A stretch of 64,000 nt of DNA from Chania multitudinisentens RB-25. Lineage in GTDB: Bacteria > Pseudomonadota > Gammaproteobacteria > Enterobacterales > Enterobacteriaceae. This document shows positions 8,204 through 15,995 of the stretch, in pieces. The notes below the pieces were generated by a model. That model saw only the letters and a program-made list of their open reading frames with translations, ran no database searches and was not told the DNA's origin. The stretch spans positions 5,424,184 through 5,488,183 of the forward strand of contig NZ_CP007044.2 in assembly GCF_000520015.2 (NCBI RefSeq). The letters are read 5' to 3'. Numbering within the stretch: position 1 is the stretch's first letter; the number at the start of each line of letters is the position of its first letter. A program made the position numbers and the translations under genes.

Positions 8204-9518
8204 GAGCCTGTTCATAATTCTGTGTAACTGCCCGCCTATTAAAGGTGGTCGTTTAGACGGTCACCGAACTCGATAATAAAACGACTCATTGCCAACCACC
8301 AGTTCTGGATCGGCATACTCCATTTTTTCGAGGCCGCCTGGATCGCCAGATAAATCACTTTTCTCACCGAGTCGTCTGTCGGGAACACTTTACGTTTCTT
8401 AATCGCCTGCCGGATAACGCTGTTCAGTGATTCGATAGCATTGGTCGTGTAGATGGCTTTGCGAATATCCACTGGATAACCAAAGAACGTGTTGAGATTT
8501 TCCCAGTGTGTACGCCAGCCTTTGCTGATTTGCGGGTATTTTTCATCCCAGACGCCTGCGAACTTGTCCAACGCCATCAGGGCCGCTTCCTCTGTCGGGG
8601 CCTGGTACACCGTTTTCAACCCGCCGGTGACTGCTTTGTAGTCTTTCCACGACACGTACTTCAGGCTGTTACGTACCATGTGGATAATACACAGCTGGAT
8701 GTGGGTTTGCGGATAGACGTTGTTTATCGCATCGGGGAAGCCTTTCAGACCATCTACGCAGGCAATCAGGATGTCTTGAAGACCCCGCTTTTTCAGTTCA
8801 GTTAACACGCCCAACCAGAATTTGGCCCCTTCATTTTCTGCCAGCCACATGCCCAGAAGTTCTTTCTGCCCCTCGGTGTTGATGCCCAAGACAAGGAACA
8901 CGGCTTTGTTGATGACGCTACCATTTTGACGCACCCTCACCACAATAAAATCGATATAAACAATTGGATACAGTGAGTCCAGTGGCCGATTTTGCCACTC
9001 AGTGACCAGCTCTTTAACGGCATCGGTGACTTTGGATATCAGCGTGGGTGACACGTCGGCATCGTACATTTCTTTGAACGTGGCAACGATTTCTCTCGTG
9101 GTCATCCCTTTGGCATACAAAGATAAAATCTGGCTGTCCATCTGCGTGATACGCGTCTGGTTTTTCTTGATTAACTGAGGCTCGAAGGTGTTTTCACGGT
9201 CGCGGGGTGTATTCAGTTCGACCTCACCATCATCAGTGAGCAACGTCTTAGACGAATAACCATTACGGGTATTCGAACCTGCTTTGGATGCATTTTTCTC
9301 ATGGCCGAGGTGTTCCGTAAGTTCAGCATTCAACGCTGTTTCGACGGTAAGCTTGGTCAACATACGAGAAAATGCATTGAGGTCAGCTTCAGTTTTAAGG
9401 CCTTTAGCCAGTTCGGCCGCAAGTGCCTTAAGTTTCTTTTCGTCCATAATTTGCCTGTCTCCATTGTCAGGAAGAACATATCAAAAACAAGCAATTACAC
9501 AATTTAAATTACAGTCTC
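8204..9518 (-). mobile_element. IS256-family insertion sequence, left copy
   Basis: This 1315-bp element has ends GAGCCTGT at 8204 and ACAGTCTC at 9518, imperfect inverted repeats of GAG(A/C)CTGT. It is flanked on both sides by CTTCAAAG (8196-8203 and 9519-9526), a perfect 8-bp target duplication. That shows an intact, independent insertion. A near-identical copy lies in opposite orientation at 35390-36704. Confidence 0.93.
8239..9447 (-). CDS. IS256-family transposase
   Basis: The 402-residue mutator-type DDE transposase is full length. The catalytic acidic residues are visible in YPIVYIDFIVV, IACVDGLKGFPDAI and TTNAIESLNSVIR. It differs from the copy at 35461 at only three residues seen by eye (V for A in FLVLGIN, A for V in AIQAASKK, M for I in WSMPIQN). 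That points to recent spread in this genome. It catalyses cut-and-paste or copy-out transposition of its own element and has no role in the defence genes. Confidence 0.93.
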   Translation of the reverse strand: MDEKKLKALAAELAKGLKTEADLNAFSRMLTKLTVETALNAELTEHLGHEKNASKAGSNTRNGYSSKTLLTDDGEVELNTPRDRENTFEPQLIKKNQTRITQMDSQILSLYAKGMTTREIVATFKEMYDADVSPTLISKVTDAVKELVTEWQNRPLDSLYPIVYIDFIVVRVRQNGSVINKAVFLVLGINTEGQKELLGMWLAENEGAKFWLGVLTELKKRGLQDILIACVDGLKGFPDAINNVYPQTHIQLCIIHMVRNSLKYVSWKDYKAVTGGLKTVYQAPTEEAALMALDKFAGVWDEKYPQISKGWRTHWENLNTFFGYPVDIRKAIYTTNAIESLNSVIRQAIKKRKVFPTDDSVRKVIYLAIQAASKKWSMPIQNWWLAMSRFIIEFGDRLNDHL

Positions 9519-9652
9519 CTTCAAAGTGTATCGAATACACGGAACGGTCAGTAACCTACCGGTTAGAATCTCCTACATTCGTAAATTAGCGTACTTTTCA
9601 TTAGCATTATTAAGACGTGTATATACATTAGCATTTACTACACAGGCTAATG

Positions 9653-10554
9653 TTATAAATCTTGATCTAATTTATACCTTCTCAGCACTATATAACTAAG
9701 ATCACCACACCACAGTATTGGTTTACCTGTTGTAGCATATGTACAAGTACCAATAATTAGTGCATGACATCCATCTAATTCATCAAGACTATTTTTAACC
9801 TTAAACTGCTCTTTAAACTCACTTGATATTTCACTATTAATACAAACACTTAAGCCTGACTTGATATTACCTGCATTTAACCAAATTTTGCCATCTCTTG
9901 TTTGTCCAACATCACTAATAAATCCCCCAAATATTCTACGAGCACCGTCCATCCATGGTGCAACATTAATAAATTCGACAAACAGTTCTCCCCCACGGTC
10001 CGGTAAATCGTTAAAAGATTGATCTTTAAACCCCACCTTTTTATCGGCGTAGCATAGTCCTTTTGACTGCACTAACTTGTAAAGTAGGTTTTTTAAAGTA
10101 AAATGCGCTGGATATTTTAAACTCCCACCATCAGCAGTTTTTTCACCCGTGAACTTTTGCCCCTGGGGTGTAGTCTCAGTGTTATCTGCCGCTGTTTTGA
10201 CATTAATGTCATAGCCTTGCGTTAATCCCAAATCTAGTACTATGCCGCTATCGGCATCTGATGCAGGCAATCCTTTATTTTCATCCCCTCCCCTACAGCC
10301 TCATATGAAGTCCCCAGTGAGCAGTTTTCGTGGTGATGGGCGCAAAAATGCGGTGAGTCATTTCCGTAACTTGATCGTCTGAACCATGCATCCCCCTTAC
10401 ATTCAGTACAAAGCAAACTCCGTCTCTTCAGTTGGATCTCAGCAAGAGGCAATGCGTAAAATGCATCTGCAATCCATTCTTTTTCATCAATAGTACAGAA
10501 AGCTTTATCCACGACGATCCCCTCGTTCAAGCTACATATCAATCTTACCATCAC
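9653..10554 (-). pseudogene. hypothetical zinc-finger-containing protein, frameshifted
   Basis: Two overlapping minus-strand frames (10554-10240 and 10270-9653) read as one gene broken near 10290, in a G-rich run on the coding strand. Changing one G there joins ...SYEAVGEG to DENKGLPASDADSG and gives a protein of about 300 residues. The N-terminal part has a Cys/His cluster (LLCTECKGDAWFRR followed by HFCAHHHENC), like a zinc ribbon or treble clef. The C-terminal part has no motif I recognise. The length and motif spacing suggest an accessory or phage-related gene. A sequencing error in the homopolymer could also explain the break. The gene lies between IS256 and the IS3-family element. Confidence 0.55.
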
Positions 10555-10975
10555 TTATAAAGAATATTTAGTTAGAAGGTATGATCCAGTTCAAGTTATC
10601 GGAAAAAGCTGCTTACGAACTTATCTTTACTAGTTGTTCCAACCTAACCGCCCCATTAGTTGAACTAACTGTACTATTCCAGAAAAGCACGTGTTTTATT
10701 AATAAGTTTGAAACGGTAGTATATCGACAGATAATTTATTTTAACCATTTCAAGTCGGCACCCTAATATCCCACACCTTGGCACTAATAATATCTGAGTA
10801 AATAAACTCATTTGGATTATAAAAATTTAAACGGTGCTACCCTCCCCAAAAAAGAAGCACCTGCATCTACAAATATTCTCAGACGCCTATCTCAACGAGT
10901 AAACAATAGAAAAACTAGAGTTATAAATCATGAAGAGTGTAAATGGACCGAACATATTAAATCATTACAATTTCG
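10555..10975. other. AT-rich spacer without a convincing gene
   Basis: These 420 bases precede the IS3-family element. The 61-codon plus-strand frame at 10581-10766 has no ribosome-binding site and no recognisable domain, and I treat it as chance. I see no RNA gene or terminator here. Confidence 0.55.
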
Positions 10976-11047
10976 TTGACCTGCACCCCGTTGATTAATA
11001 CACCGTGATGTTAGTAATGTCTTCATTAGCAACGTGAGGGCATTACC

Positions 11048-11311
11048 ATGAAGAAGCGGTTTTCCGACGAACAGATCATCAGTATCCTCCGCGAAGCGGA
11101 AGTCGGGGTTTCTGCCCGGGAACTCTGCCGCAAGTACGCTATTTCAGACGCCACTTTCTACACCTGGCGCAAGAAGTTTGGCGGCATGGAAGTCCCTGAG
11201 GTGAAGCGGCTTAAGTCGCTTGAAGAGGAGAACGCCCGACTCAAGAAGCTGCTTGCCGAAGCCATGCTGGATAAGGAGGCGCTTCAGGTGGCTCTTGGGC
11301 GAAAGTACTGA
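11048..11311 (+). CDS. IS3-family transposase OrfA
   Basis: The 87-residue protein has an N-terminal helix-turn-helix (ELCRKYAISDATFYTWRKK) and a leucine-rich coiled coil (LEEENARLKKLLAEAMLD). It binds the element's ends and is normally joined to OrfB by a -1 ribosomal frameshift. GTGAGG precedes the ATG. This is the intact version of the fragment at 7814. Confidence 0.9.
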   Translation: MKKRFSDEQIISILREAEVGVSARELCRKYAISDATFYTWRKKFGGMEVPEVKRLKSLEEENARLKKLLAEAMLDKEALQVALGRKY

Positions 11312-11334
11312 CGACAGACCAGAAACGGGAAGCC

Positions 11335-12192
11335 GTGGTGTTGATGTGTGATGTGACCGGTCTGTCGCAACGTCGTGCCTGCAGGCTTACAGGTTTGTCC
11401 CTGTCGACCTGCCGCTATGACGCTCAGCGTCCATCTGCTGATGCACATTTATCAGGGCGTATTACTGAGCTGGCGCTTGAACGCAGACGTTTTGGTTATC
11501 GGCGCATCTGGCAGTTATTGCGTCGGGAGGGCCTTCACGTCAATCACAAGCGGGTATACCGCATTTACCACCTTAACGGACTGAGCGTAAAACGCAGACG
11601 ACGCGGTAAAGGGCTGGCGACCGAACGGTTTTCGCCTCTGCGCCCGGATGCGCCGAACCTAACCTGGTCGATGGATTTCGTTATGGATGCACTGGCCACT
11701 GGCCGCAGGCTCAAGTGCCTGACCTGCGTGGATGATTTTACGAAGGAGTGCCTGACAATTACCGCCGCATTCGGGATTTCAGGCGTACAGGTCACGCGTA
11801 TTCTGGACAGTATCGCGCTGTTTCGTGGCTATCCGGCTACGATAAGAACCGATCAGGGACCGGAATTCACCTGCCGTGCACTGGATCAATGGGCCTTTGA
11901 GCATAGCGTGGAACTGCGTCTTATCCAGCCGGGCAAACCGACTCAGAACGGATTTATTGAGAGTTTTAACGGACGATTTAGAGATGAGTGTCTGAACGAG
12001 CACTGGTTCAGCGATATTGTTCACGCCAGGAAAACGATTAATGACTGGCGGCAGGATTATAACGAGTGCCGTCCACATTCATTGCTGGATTACCAGACTC
12101 CATCTGAATTTGCAGCGGACTGGCGAAATAGGAGATATGAAGAAAAATCAACCTGGACTGACCCCACCCCGGTAGACGATCCTGCCCTATAG
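11335..12192 (+). CDS. IS3-family transposase OrfB, 3' end displaced by nested IS
   Basis: The product is a rve-type DDE integrase: SMDFVMDAL (first D), RTDQGPEF (second D) and NGFIESFNGRFRDECLNE (E). In the native element it would be expressed as an OrfAB fusion from the frame that runs in just upstream of 11335. After EEKST the frame leaves the original gene and enters the end repeats of the inserted element, giving a foreign tail ending DPTPVDDPAL. The catalytic core is complete, so the protein may still fold, but the element now carries 1.4 kb of foreign DNA before its right end. Confidence 0.85.
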   Translation: MVLMCDVTGLSQRRACRLTGLSLSTCRYDAQRPSADAHLSGRITELALERRRFGYRRIWQLLRREGLHVNHKRVYRIYHLNGLSVKRRRRGKGLATERFSPLRPDAPNLTWSMDFVMDALATGRRLKCLTCVDDFTKECLTITAAFGISGVQVTRILDSIALFRGYPATIRTDQGPEFTCRALDQWAFEHSVELRLIQPGKPTQNGFIESFNGRFRDECLNEHWFSDIVHARKTINDWRQDYNECRPHSLLDYQTPSEFAADWRNRRYEEKSTWTDPTPVDDPAL

Positions 12193-12354
12193 TTGGACTG
12201 ACCCCACCCCGGTAGACGATCCTGCCCTATAGTTGGACTGACCCCACCCCGGTAGACGATCCTGCCCTATAGTTTGGACTGACCCCACCCCGGTAGACGA
12301 TCCTGCCCTATAGTTGGACTGACCCCACCCCGGTAGACGATCCTGCCCTATAGT
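12154..12354 (+). repeat. five tandem copies of the 40-bp left end of the nested IS
   Basis: A 40-bp unit starting TGGACTGACCCCACCCC and ending CCTGCCCTATAGT starts at 12154, 12194, 12234, 12275 and 12315; one extra T lies between units three and four. Only the last unit continues into the element (TTGAGCATAGGAGG then the orfA start). The other four are detached left ends. An inverted copy of the same unit lies beyond the right end at 13545-13584. Confidence 0.95.
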
Positions 12355-12373
12355 TTGAGCATAGGAGGAACGT

Positions 12374-12658
12374 ATGGGCACACCACGATTTACACCTGAA
12401 TTTAAGGAAGAAGCCGTCCGTCAAATAACGGAGCGCGGCTATTCCGTTGCTGAAGTTTCTGACCGTCTTGGGGTTTCTGCACACAGTCTTTACAAGTGGC
12501 TACGGGCCATCAAGCCTGATAACAGCGAACAGCATGCCCATGATCTTCTGGAGGCCAAAAGTGAGATCCTGAAGCTCAGGGCTCAGTTAAAGCGCACTGA
12601 AGAAGAACGGGATATTCTTAAAAAGGCCGCGCGGTACTTTGCAAGGGAGCCCGACTGA
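12374..12658 (+). CDS. nested IS transposase OrfA
   Basis: The 94-residue protein has a helix-turn-helix (YSVAEVSDRLGVSAHSLYKWLR) and a C-terminal coiled coil (LKLRAQLKRTEEERDILKKAARYF), typical of IS3-family OrfA. AGGAGG lies about seven bases before the ATG. An A-run at about 12620-12624 near the end of the gene is the likely -1 slippage site that makes OrfAB. Confidence 0.9.
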   Translation: MGTPRFTPEFKEEAVRQITERGYSVAEVSDRLGVSAHSLYKWLRAIKPDNSEQHAHDLLEAKSEILKLRAQLKRTEEERDILKKAARYFAREPD

Positions 12659-12699
12659 AGTACCGCTTTATCAATGAGCACCGTGCTGTATGGGGTGTC

Positions 12700-13509
12700 A
12701 TGACGATGTGTCGGGTGCTGTGCGTCGCCCGAGCCGGGTTCTATGCGTGGCTGCATAACCCGGTTTCAGTGCGCGATAACGATAATCAGCGTCTGCTGGC
12801 GCTCATCCGTGACTCATATTCACTGAGTGGAGGCGTATACGGTTATCGTCGGGTTCATGGTGATCTAAATGAAATCGGGGAAACCTGCGGTAAAAACCGG
12901 GTGAGTCGTATTATGCAACTGAACCGAATCAAAGCCGTGCGCGGCTATAAAGCCCCGCGTCGTATCGCCGGCAGACCTTCTGTTGTTGCCCCAAATCGCG
13001 TGCAGCGGCAGTTTACCGTCACCCGGGCCAACCAGGTCTGGGTGACAGATATTACCTATATCCGCACCTGGCAGGGCTGGCTGTATCTGGCAGTGGTCAT
13101 CGATCTCTTCGCCCGTAATGTGGTGGGCTGGTCGATGAAACCCACTCTTTCACGCGAGCTGGCGCTGGATGCACTGATGATGGCGGTGTGGCGACGAAAA
13201 CCGGAAAGTGAGGTTATCGTGCATTCGGACCAGGGTAGTCAGTACGGTAGTGATGACTGGCAACGCTTCTGCCGGGCCAACAACCTGGCGCCAAGTATGA
13301 GCCGGCGTGGCAACTGCTGGGATAATGCTGTAGCAGAATCGTTCTTCAGTTCGCTGAAAAAAGAACGGATCAGAAAACGGATCTACAAAACCCGGGATCT
13401 GGCCCGGGCTGATATCTTCGATTACATTGAAGTGTTCTACAACCGGGCCCGGCGCCACAGTCACCTTGGCGGTCTCAGTCCGGAGGCCTTCGAACAGGCC
13501 TCGTCGTGA
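12700..13509 (+). CDS. nested IS transposase OrfB (rve integrase)
   Basis: The 269-residue DDE integrase has VWVTDITYI (D), VIVHSDQGSQYGS (D) and NCWDNAVAESFFSSLKKE (E), plus the N-terminal HTH_21 region. The frame stays open upstream to 12658 (KYRFINEHRAVWGVM), one base back from the orfA frame, so the natural product is the frameshift fusion. It is full length and probably active. Confidence 0.9.
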   Translation: MTMCRVLCVARAGFYAWLHNPVSVRDNDNQRLLALIRDSYSLSGGVYGYRRVHGDLNEIGETCGKNRVSRIMQLNRIKAVRGYKAPRRIAGRPSVVAPNRVQRQFTVTRANQVWVTDITYIRTWQGWLYLAVVIDLFARNVVGWSMKPTLSRELALDALMMAVWRRKPESEVIVHSDQGSQYGSDDWQRFCRANNLAPSMSRRGNCWDNAVAESFFSSLKKERIRKRIYKTRDLARADIFDYIEVFYNRARRHSHLGGLSPEAFEQASS

Positions 13510-13544
13510 GGACAGGATATGTCTACTGTTGTGGGGTCAGTCCA

Positions 13545-13584
13545 ACTATAGGGCAGGATCGTCTACCGGGGTGGGGTCAGTCCA
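13545..13584 (-). repeat. inverted copy of the nested IS left end
   Basis: These 40 bases, directly after the right terminal repeat of the nested element, are the exact reverse complement of the left-end unit at 12154-12193. A right end is therefore joined tail to tail with a stray left end. This is not a normal target site for a clean single insertion. Confidence 0.93.
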
Positions 13585-13626
13585 ATTACTAACTGAAGGT
13601 TGTATCTAATCCTGGGGGCAGGTCAA

Positions 13627-13919
13627 TCGCACCTTGCTGCCCCAGGAAGGGAGCATGCCCTGCACTAGTATCCTCACAGCTCACACTCTATTGATACCAA
13701 CAGCACTTCAGCACAACAAAGTAACTCGATAATCACGACTCAAAGTGAAGGTGCCAAAAACTCATTTGAGAGCAATAAATTCAATAACATGAAAAAGCTG
13801 TATTTTGCATAGAAAATCTTACTTATTGCGCTTGGCTACAAACTCATGCTTGGTAAGATGAGTTTTGAAACAGCACACTAGCTATCTAGTAAGTAATATC
13901 ACAGTAAAGGAAACTCACG
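13627..13919 (+). promoter_or_regulatory. upstream region of the defence operon
   Basis: No gene is visible in these 293 bases. AAACTCAT occurs at 13758-13765 and 13840-13847, and its complement ATGAGTTT at 13858-13865. A TTGAAA hexamer (13865-13870) overlaps the last arm and could be a -35, but I cannot find a good -10 at normal spacing. AAAGGA precedes the McrB-like start by about ten bases. The operon promoter probably lies here. Confidence 0.5.
13840..13865. promoter_or_regulatory. inverted repeat, candidate operator of the defence operon
   Basis: AAACTCAT and ATGAGTTT are perfect 8-bp arms around a 10-base spacer whose own CTT and AAG extend the symmetry with one bulged G. It lies 55 bases before the first start codon, and a further half-site lies 75 bases upstream. 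It could be a regulator site or a leader hairpin. Confidence 0.5.
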
Positions 13920-15995
13920 ATGGATCTTGTAGATAGTGTCGAAGCAGGCAAGCTGACTCTCAGTGAATTGATTGATACCCTGGCAGAAGATAAAAATTAT
14001 GAACCTTCCAGGTGGAATCAGCGATACCGTGAATTTACGGGGCTGCTGCAGCAAGTCCCAACTTTCACGGTGCCTGGATCAGAAGATTTGATTAAACGAC
14101 TTTGGTATGAACGTGATAACGGCATTGCCAGCATCCGTCAGGGTGTCCCTTCACTGGCGGAATATCAGCAAAGTCTGCCACTGCTTAGAGAACTAACCGA
14201 ACGCGTTCGTCAGCAACCAGATGAAGCAACCTACCAATACGTCGGCAGTGCTCTGCAGAAGGCCAAAGAAACCGGGCTACTTAAGCGTATGTATTGGAGT
14301 TTGAGAAACCGCGTTTTTGCCGCTTTTTTGCCAGAGACCTGCACCAGCTCCGTGGATGAGAATGCGTTTACAAGAGTGGCAGATTTCTTAAATAAGAAGT
14401 TCAGTCTCGGTTTGGTACTGACCGGAAATTGGCTGCAGAAAAACCATGAATTGAAACAAGCCATACACGCCCAATCTCCTAACACAGATCCTTATTACGT
14501 GAATATGGCCATCTGGCATCTCTATGAATTGCTTCGTGAACGCGATAATGAACAAAAGCAGGAGAAAGTAGCTAGCACTACATCCACAACCAGCAGTGAG
14601 CCCATAGATAACAAGACCATTCCACATTCACCAACTAATGTGATCTTCTTTGGGCCCCCAGGCACTGGCAAGACCTTCACTTTGCAGCAAAAGATGAAAG
14701 AGTACATATCTCATGCTGTGCCAGCCGATCGTGATGCCTGGCTGGATTCTCGCCTTGAATCGTTGAACTGGATGCAGGTCATAACCCTGGTACTGCTCGA
14801 TCTTGGTAAACGTGCAAAAGTTCGCCAAATGACAGAACACCAGTGGTTCCAACGCAAAGCGCTGCTGAATGGCCGTAGTAGCAACTTTTCTCAAACTGCC
14901 TGGGCGACGTTGCAATCCTTCACCATTCCGGGATCAACTACGGTTGCTTACAAAGGTCGTCGTGAACCTGCGATCTTCGACAAAACTGCCGATAGTGAAT
15001 GGTTCCTGGTTGAATCCCAGTTAGAGCAAGTGGATGAGCTGCTTTCTCTTTATGCAGAGTTAAAGCAAGGACCTAAATCTGCCGAAGCCATCCAGCGTTT
15101 TGCAGTGGTTACGTTCCACCAATCTTACGGCTATGAAGAATTTATTGAAGGTATACGCGCTCGCTCTGACGAGAGTGGCAATATCTCTTATCCCATTGAG
15201 CCGGGTATCTTTATACGCCTGTGTCAGCGTGCCAACGCCGATCCTGGACATCGCTACGCCATTTTCATTGATGAGATCAATCGCGGCAACATATCCAAGA
15301 TCTTTGGTGAACTAATCTCACTCATTGAAGTAGACAAGCGTGCGGGTATGTCCAATGCAATGAGCCTGCAACTGTCTTATAGCGGTGATCACTTCAGCGT
15401 ACCCGCCAATGTCGACATCATCGGAGCCATGAATACAGCGGACCGTTCTTTAGCTCTGATGGACACGGCTTTGCGCCGTCGCTTTGACTTTGTCGAAATG
15501 ATGCCTGATCTCTCTTTACTGAGTGGAGCTAAGGTGAAAGGCATAGAGCTCGAGTCGTTGTTAGAAAAACTCAATAGCCGCATCGAAGCGCTTTACGATC
15601 GTGAACATACACTGGGACATGCATTCTTTATGCCGGTAAAAAATGCACTCGATACCGGTGATGAAGAAGCTGCGTTTAAACAATTGAAGATCGTATTCCA
15701 GAAAAAGATCATTCCCTTGTTGCAGGAATACTTTTTCGATGACTGGAACAAGATCAGGCTAGTGCTGGCAGACAACCAGAAACAAGACGACAGCCTGCAA
15801 TTCGTGATTGAGAAAACCGACGATCTCGATACGCTTTTTGGTAACAACCATGGTTTACGACGCCATGATCAGCAATCGACGGCTTACGAGCTCGAAGCAT
15901 TTGATCAAGAGGTCTGGAATATGCCACAGGCTTATAGTTCAATTTATCAGCCACAGCAGACCACTCCTGATGAGCAGGCCGTAAACCATGGGTGA
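13920..15995 (+). CDS. McrB-like AAA+ GTPase
   Basis: This 691-residue motor subunit of an McrBC-type modification-dependent restriction enzyme has Walker A GPPGTGKT at about residue 245, FHQSYGYEEFIEGIR near 398, Walker B IFIDEINRGN near 449, and the McrB signature MNTADRS near 500, followed by LMDTALRRRFDF. The first 230 residues are an unrecognised, probably DNA-sensing, domain, which is where McrB homologues differ. The protein is longer than the 459-residue E. coli McrB. McrB hexamers load on modified DNA, hydrolyse GTP and drive the McrC nuclease. The stop overlaps the McrC-like start by eight bases, which indicates tight coupling. Confidence 0.9.
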   Translation: MDLVDSVEAGKLTLSELIDTLAEDKNYEPSRWNQRYREFTGLLQQVPTFTVPGSEDLIKRLWYERDNGIASIRQGVPSLAEYQQSLPLLRELTERVRQQPDEATYQYVGSALQKAKETGLLKRMYWSLRNRVFAAFLPETCTSSVDENAFTRVADFLNKKFSLGLVLTGNWLQKNHELKQAIHAQSPNTDPYYVNMAIWHLYELLRERDNEQKQEKVASTTSTTSSEPIDNKTIPHSPTNVIFFGPPGTGKTFTLQQKMKEYISHAVPADRDAWLDSRLESLNWMQVITLVLLDLGKRAKVRQMTEHQWFQRKALLNGRSSNFSQTAWATLQSFTIPGSTTVAYKGRREPAIFDKTADSEWFLVESQLEQVDELLSLYAELKQGPKSAEAIQRFAVVTFHQSYGYEEFIEGIRARSDESGNISYPIEPGIFIRLCQRANADPGHRYAIFIDEINRGNISKIFGELISLIEVDKRAGMSNAMSLQLSYSGDHFSVPANVDIIGAMNTADRSLALMDTALRRRFDFVEMMPDLSLLSGAKVKGIELESLLEKLNSRIEALYDREHTLGHAFFMPVKNALDTGDEEAAFKQLKIVFQKKIIPLLQEYFFDDWNKIRLVLADNQKQDDSLQFVIEKTDDLDTLFGNNHGLRRHDQQSTAYELEAFDQEVWNMPQAYSSIYQPQQTTPDEQAVNHG

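Larger units (their letters stand above)
12315..13544 (+). mobile_element. nested IS3-family element (IS51/IS1222-like)
   Basis: This 1230-bp element has terminal inverted repeats TGGACTGACCCCA (12315) and TGGGGTCAGTCCA (13532-13544), with orfA and orfB between. It is inserted at the 3' end of the orfB of the surrounding element. No simple target duplication can be read at the outer boundaries because extra left-end copies flank both sides. Confidence 0.88.
10976..13626 (+). mobile_element. IS3-family element (IS407-like) interrupted by a second IS3-family element
   Basis: The ends TTGACCTGC (10976) and GCAGGTCAA (13626) are inverted repeats. TCG precedes the left end (10973-10975) and follows the right end (13627-13629), a plausible 3-bp target duplication. 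OrfA and OrfB lie in the usual two-frame arrangement. The nested element sits at the very end of orfB: the native 3' end (codons ATT ACT AAC then TGA) resumes at 13585. It lies directly upstream of the defence operon. Confidence 0.82.

Noticed and set aside
10581..10766. 61-codon plus-strand frame upstream of the IS3-family element
   Set aside because: No ribosome-binding site, no domain, and AT-rich composition consistent with chance.
12154..12354. CRISPR array
   Set aside because: The repeats are directly adjacent without spacers and equal the end of the neighbouring insertion sequence.
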